Of a DNA stretch of 64,000 nt, positions 63,396 to 64,000 are shown piece after piece (positions within the stretch are counted from its first letter, which is position 1; every line of letters starts with the position of its first letter). The notes under the pieces are model-generated. The model saw only the letters and a list, made by a program, of their open reading frames with translations. It was not told where the DNA came from and made no database searches. The stretch comes from RGEC01 sp964475595 (GTDB lineage: Bacteria; Bacteroidota; Bacteroidia; NS11-12g; UBA955): the NCBI GenBank assembly GCA_964475595.1, contig CAYYXG010000001.1, positions 1 to 64,000 of the forward strand, in the 5' to 3' direction. Made by a program: the position numbers and the translations under genes.

Positions 63396-64000
63396 ATGAA
63401 AGCGGGTGCATTTCTATGGGAAAGTTTGGCTATGGCCATGGATGCACTGCGAAAAAACAAGTTGAGATCGGTCCTTTCTGTTTTGGGTATCACCATTGGA
63501 ATATACTGTATTATCGTGGTATATGCCCTGGTGCATTCCATGGAGAAAAACATCAACGACAACTTTTCTTCGTTTGGCACCGATGTGCTGTTTGTTCAAA
63601 AATGGCCGTGGGATGAGTTTGGGGGAAATTACCCCTGGTGGAAATATCTGAAAAGGCCCGAAACCAGTGTGGATGAAGCCAGGTTTCTTGAAGAAAATAT
63701 TGATGAAAGTTGGGCGAAGGCTGTTGCTTTTGCTTTCAGTTCAACCGGAAAAATTGAATATAAGGGTGTTTCTTTGACCCAGGCACGCATTAATTGCGTG
63801 TCGCATAAATATAATGAGGTGCAGAAAGCGGATGTTGAATTAGGCCGCTATTTTACCGAGGATGAGAGTGCTGCCGGCAGATCTGTGTGCATTATCGGTG
63901 CCAACGTAGCGGAAAATCTGTTTCAGGGAGTTGATCCGTTGGGCAAAGAAATCCGGGTTAAAAATCAGGTATGCAAGGTTATTGGTGTGTTTCGAAAGGA
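63396..64000 (+). CDS. MacB/FtsX-type ABC transporter permease (3' truncated by window)
   Basis: The ATG at 63396 opens a frame of at least 201 residues that runs off the right edge. It begins GAFLWESLAMAMDALRKNKLRSVLSVLGITIGIYCIIVVYALV, the first membrane helix of the MacB family. The periplasmic MacB_PCD domain follows, with RFLEENI, DVELGRYFTEDES and CIIGANVAENLFQGVDPLGKEIRVKNQVCKVIGVFRK. Such permeases pair with an ATPase to drive export or mechanotransmission. The start is 32 bases after the tamB stop. Substrate and ATPase partner lie outside the window. Confidence 0.88.
   Translation, partial: MKAGAFLWESLAMAMDALRKNKLRSVLSVLGITIGIYCIIVVYALVHSMEKNINDNFSSFGTDVLFVQKWPWDEFGGNYPWWKYLKRPETSVDEARFLEENIDESWAKAVAFAFSSTGKIEYKGVSLTQARINCVSHKYNEVQKADVELGRYFTEDESAAGRSVCIIGANVAENLFQGVDPLGKEIRVKNQVCKVIGVFRK

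Noticed and set aside
1..64000. tRNA, rRNA, CRISPR array, insertion sequence or prophage
   Set aside because: I saw no cloverleaf-like segment, no spaced short repeats, no transposase or integrase frame and no phage structural genes.

Overview
The window is chromosomal DNA from a member of the Bacteroidota, most likely a gliding or T9SS-bearing lineage. The evidence is gldA-gldF-gldG, the giant T9SS translocon protein SprA, a PorZ-like protein, several secreted proteins with type IX sorting tails, a class III glutamine synthetase, a TonB-dependent receptor with a carboxypeptidase-regulatory-like N-terminus, and repeated TAnnTTTG promoter boxes. Start codons include TTG and GTG, and purine-rich ribosome binding sites are scarce, as is usual in the phylum. 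I see no rRNA, tRNA, CRISPR array, insertion sequence or prophage.

Layout. 1-2942: end of an unknown gene, a TetR-like regulator with an ABC1 kinase, and a YceI lipoprotein. 3003-15284: an AlkD-type repair gene, a T9SS cargo and a TonB-dependent receptor on either side of a cobalamin adenosyltransferase, then a minus-strand run kup, dipeptidyl peptidase IV, a six-repeat small protein, bcp and gpsA. 15505-17637: glutamine synthetase III. 17760-27985: a 10-kb operon of four overlapping or abutting genes for exported proteins (1517-aa protein with an Ig-like domain, FN3-like protein, T9SS cargo, outer-membrane barrel) that I cannot assign to any described system. 27989-30146: an AT-rich gene for a pentameric ligand-gated ion channel homologue, behind a pseudaminic-acid-type methylase and a GNAT acetyltransferase. 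30278-30373: a 31-aa membrane protein with its own terminator. 30754-33272: trxB coupled to a BNR-repeat exported protein. 33269-36114: hisS coupled to hutH. 36243-37847: three tandem lipocalin-like lipoproteins, the third broken by one in-frame stop. 37959-39037: TlpA-type thioredoxin and ferritin. 39125-52518: gldA-gldF-gldG-ruvA-sprA-porZ-like, the gliding/T9SS block. 52515-58875 (minus): tsaD, a Fic protein with an altered motif, a PpiD-like foldase, phosphoglucose/phosphomannose isomerase and an MBL-fold hydrolase. 58921-64000: tamB and the start of a MacB/FtsX-type permease.

The common theme is building and supplying the cell envelope. SprA is the outer-membrane exit channel of type IX secretion, PorZ-like proteins act at the cell-surface end of the pathway, and GldA/F/G belong to the gliding apparatus. 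At least three other proteins in the window (3754-5535, 24238-26373, probably 31716-33272) end like T9SS cargo. TamB and the PpiD-like foldase serve outer-membrane assembly. The best candidates for undescribed biology are the four-gene operon at 17760-27985 and the pLGIC homologue at 27989-29005. All family assignments are from reading the translated sequence; no search was run.
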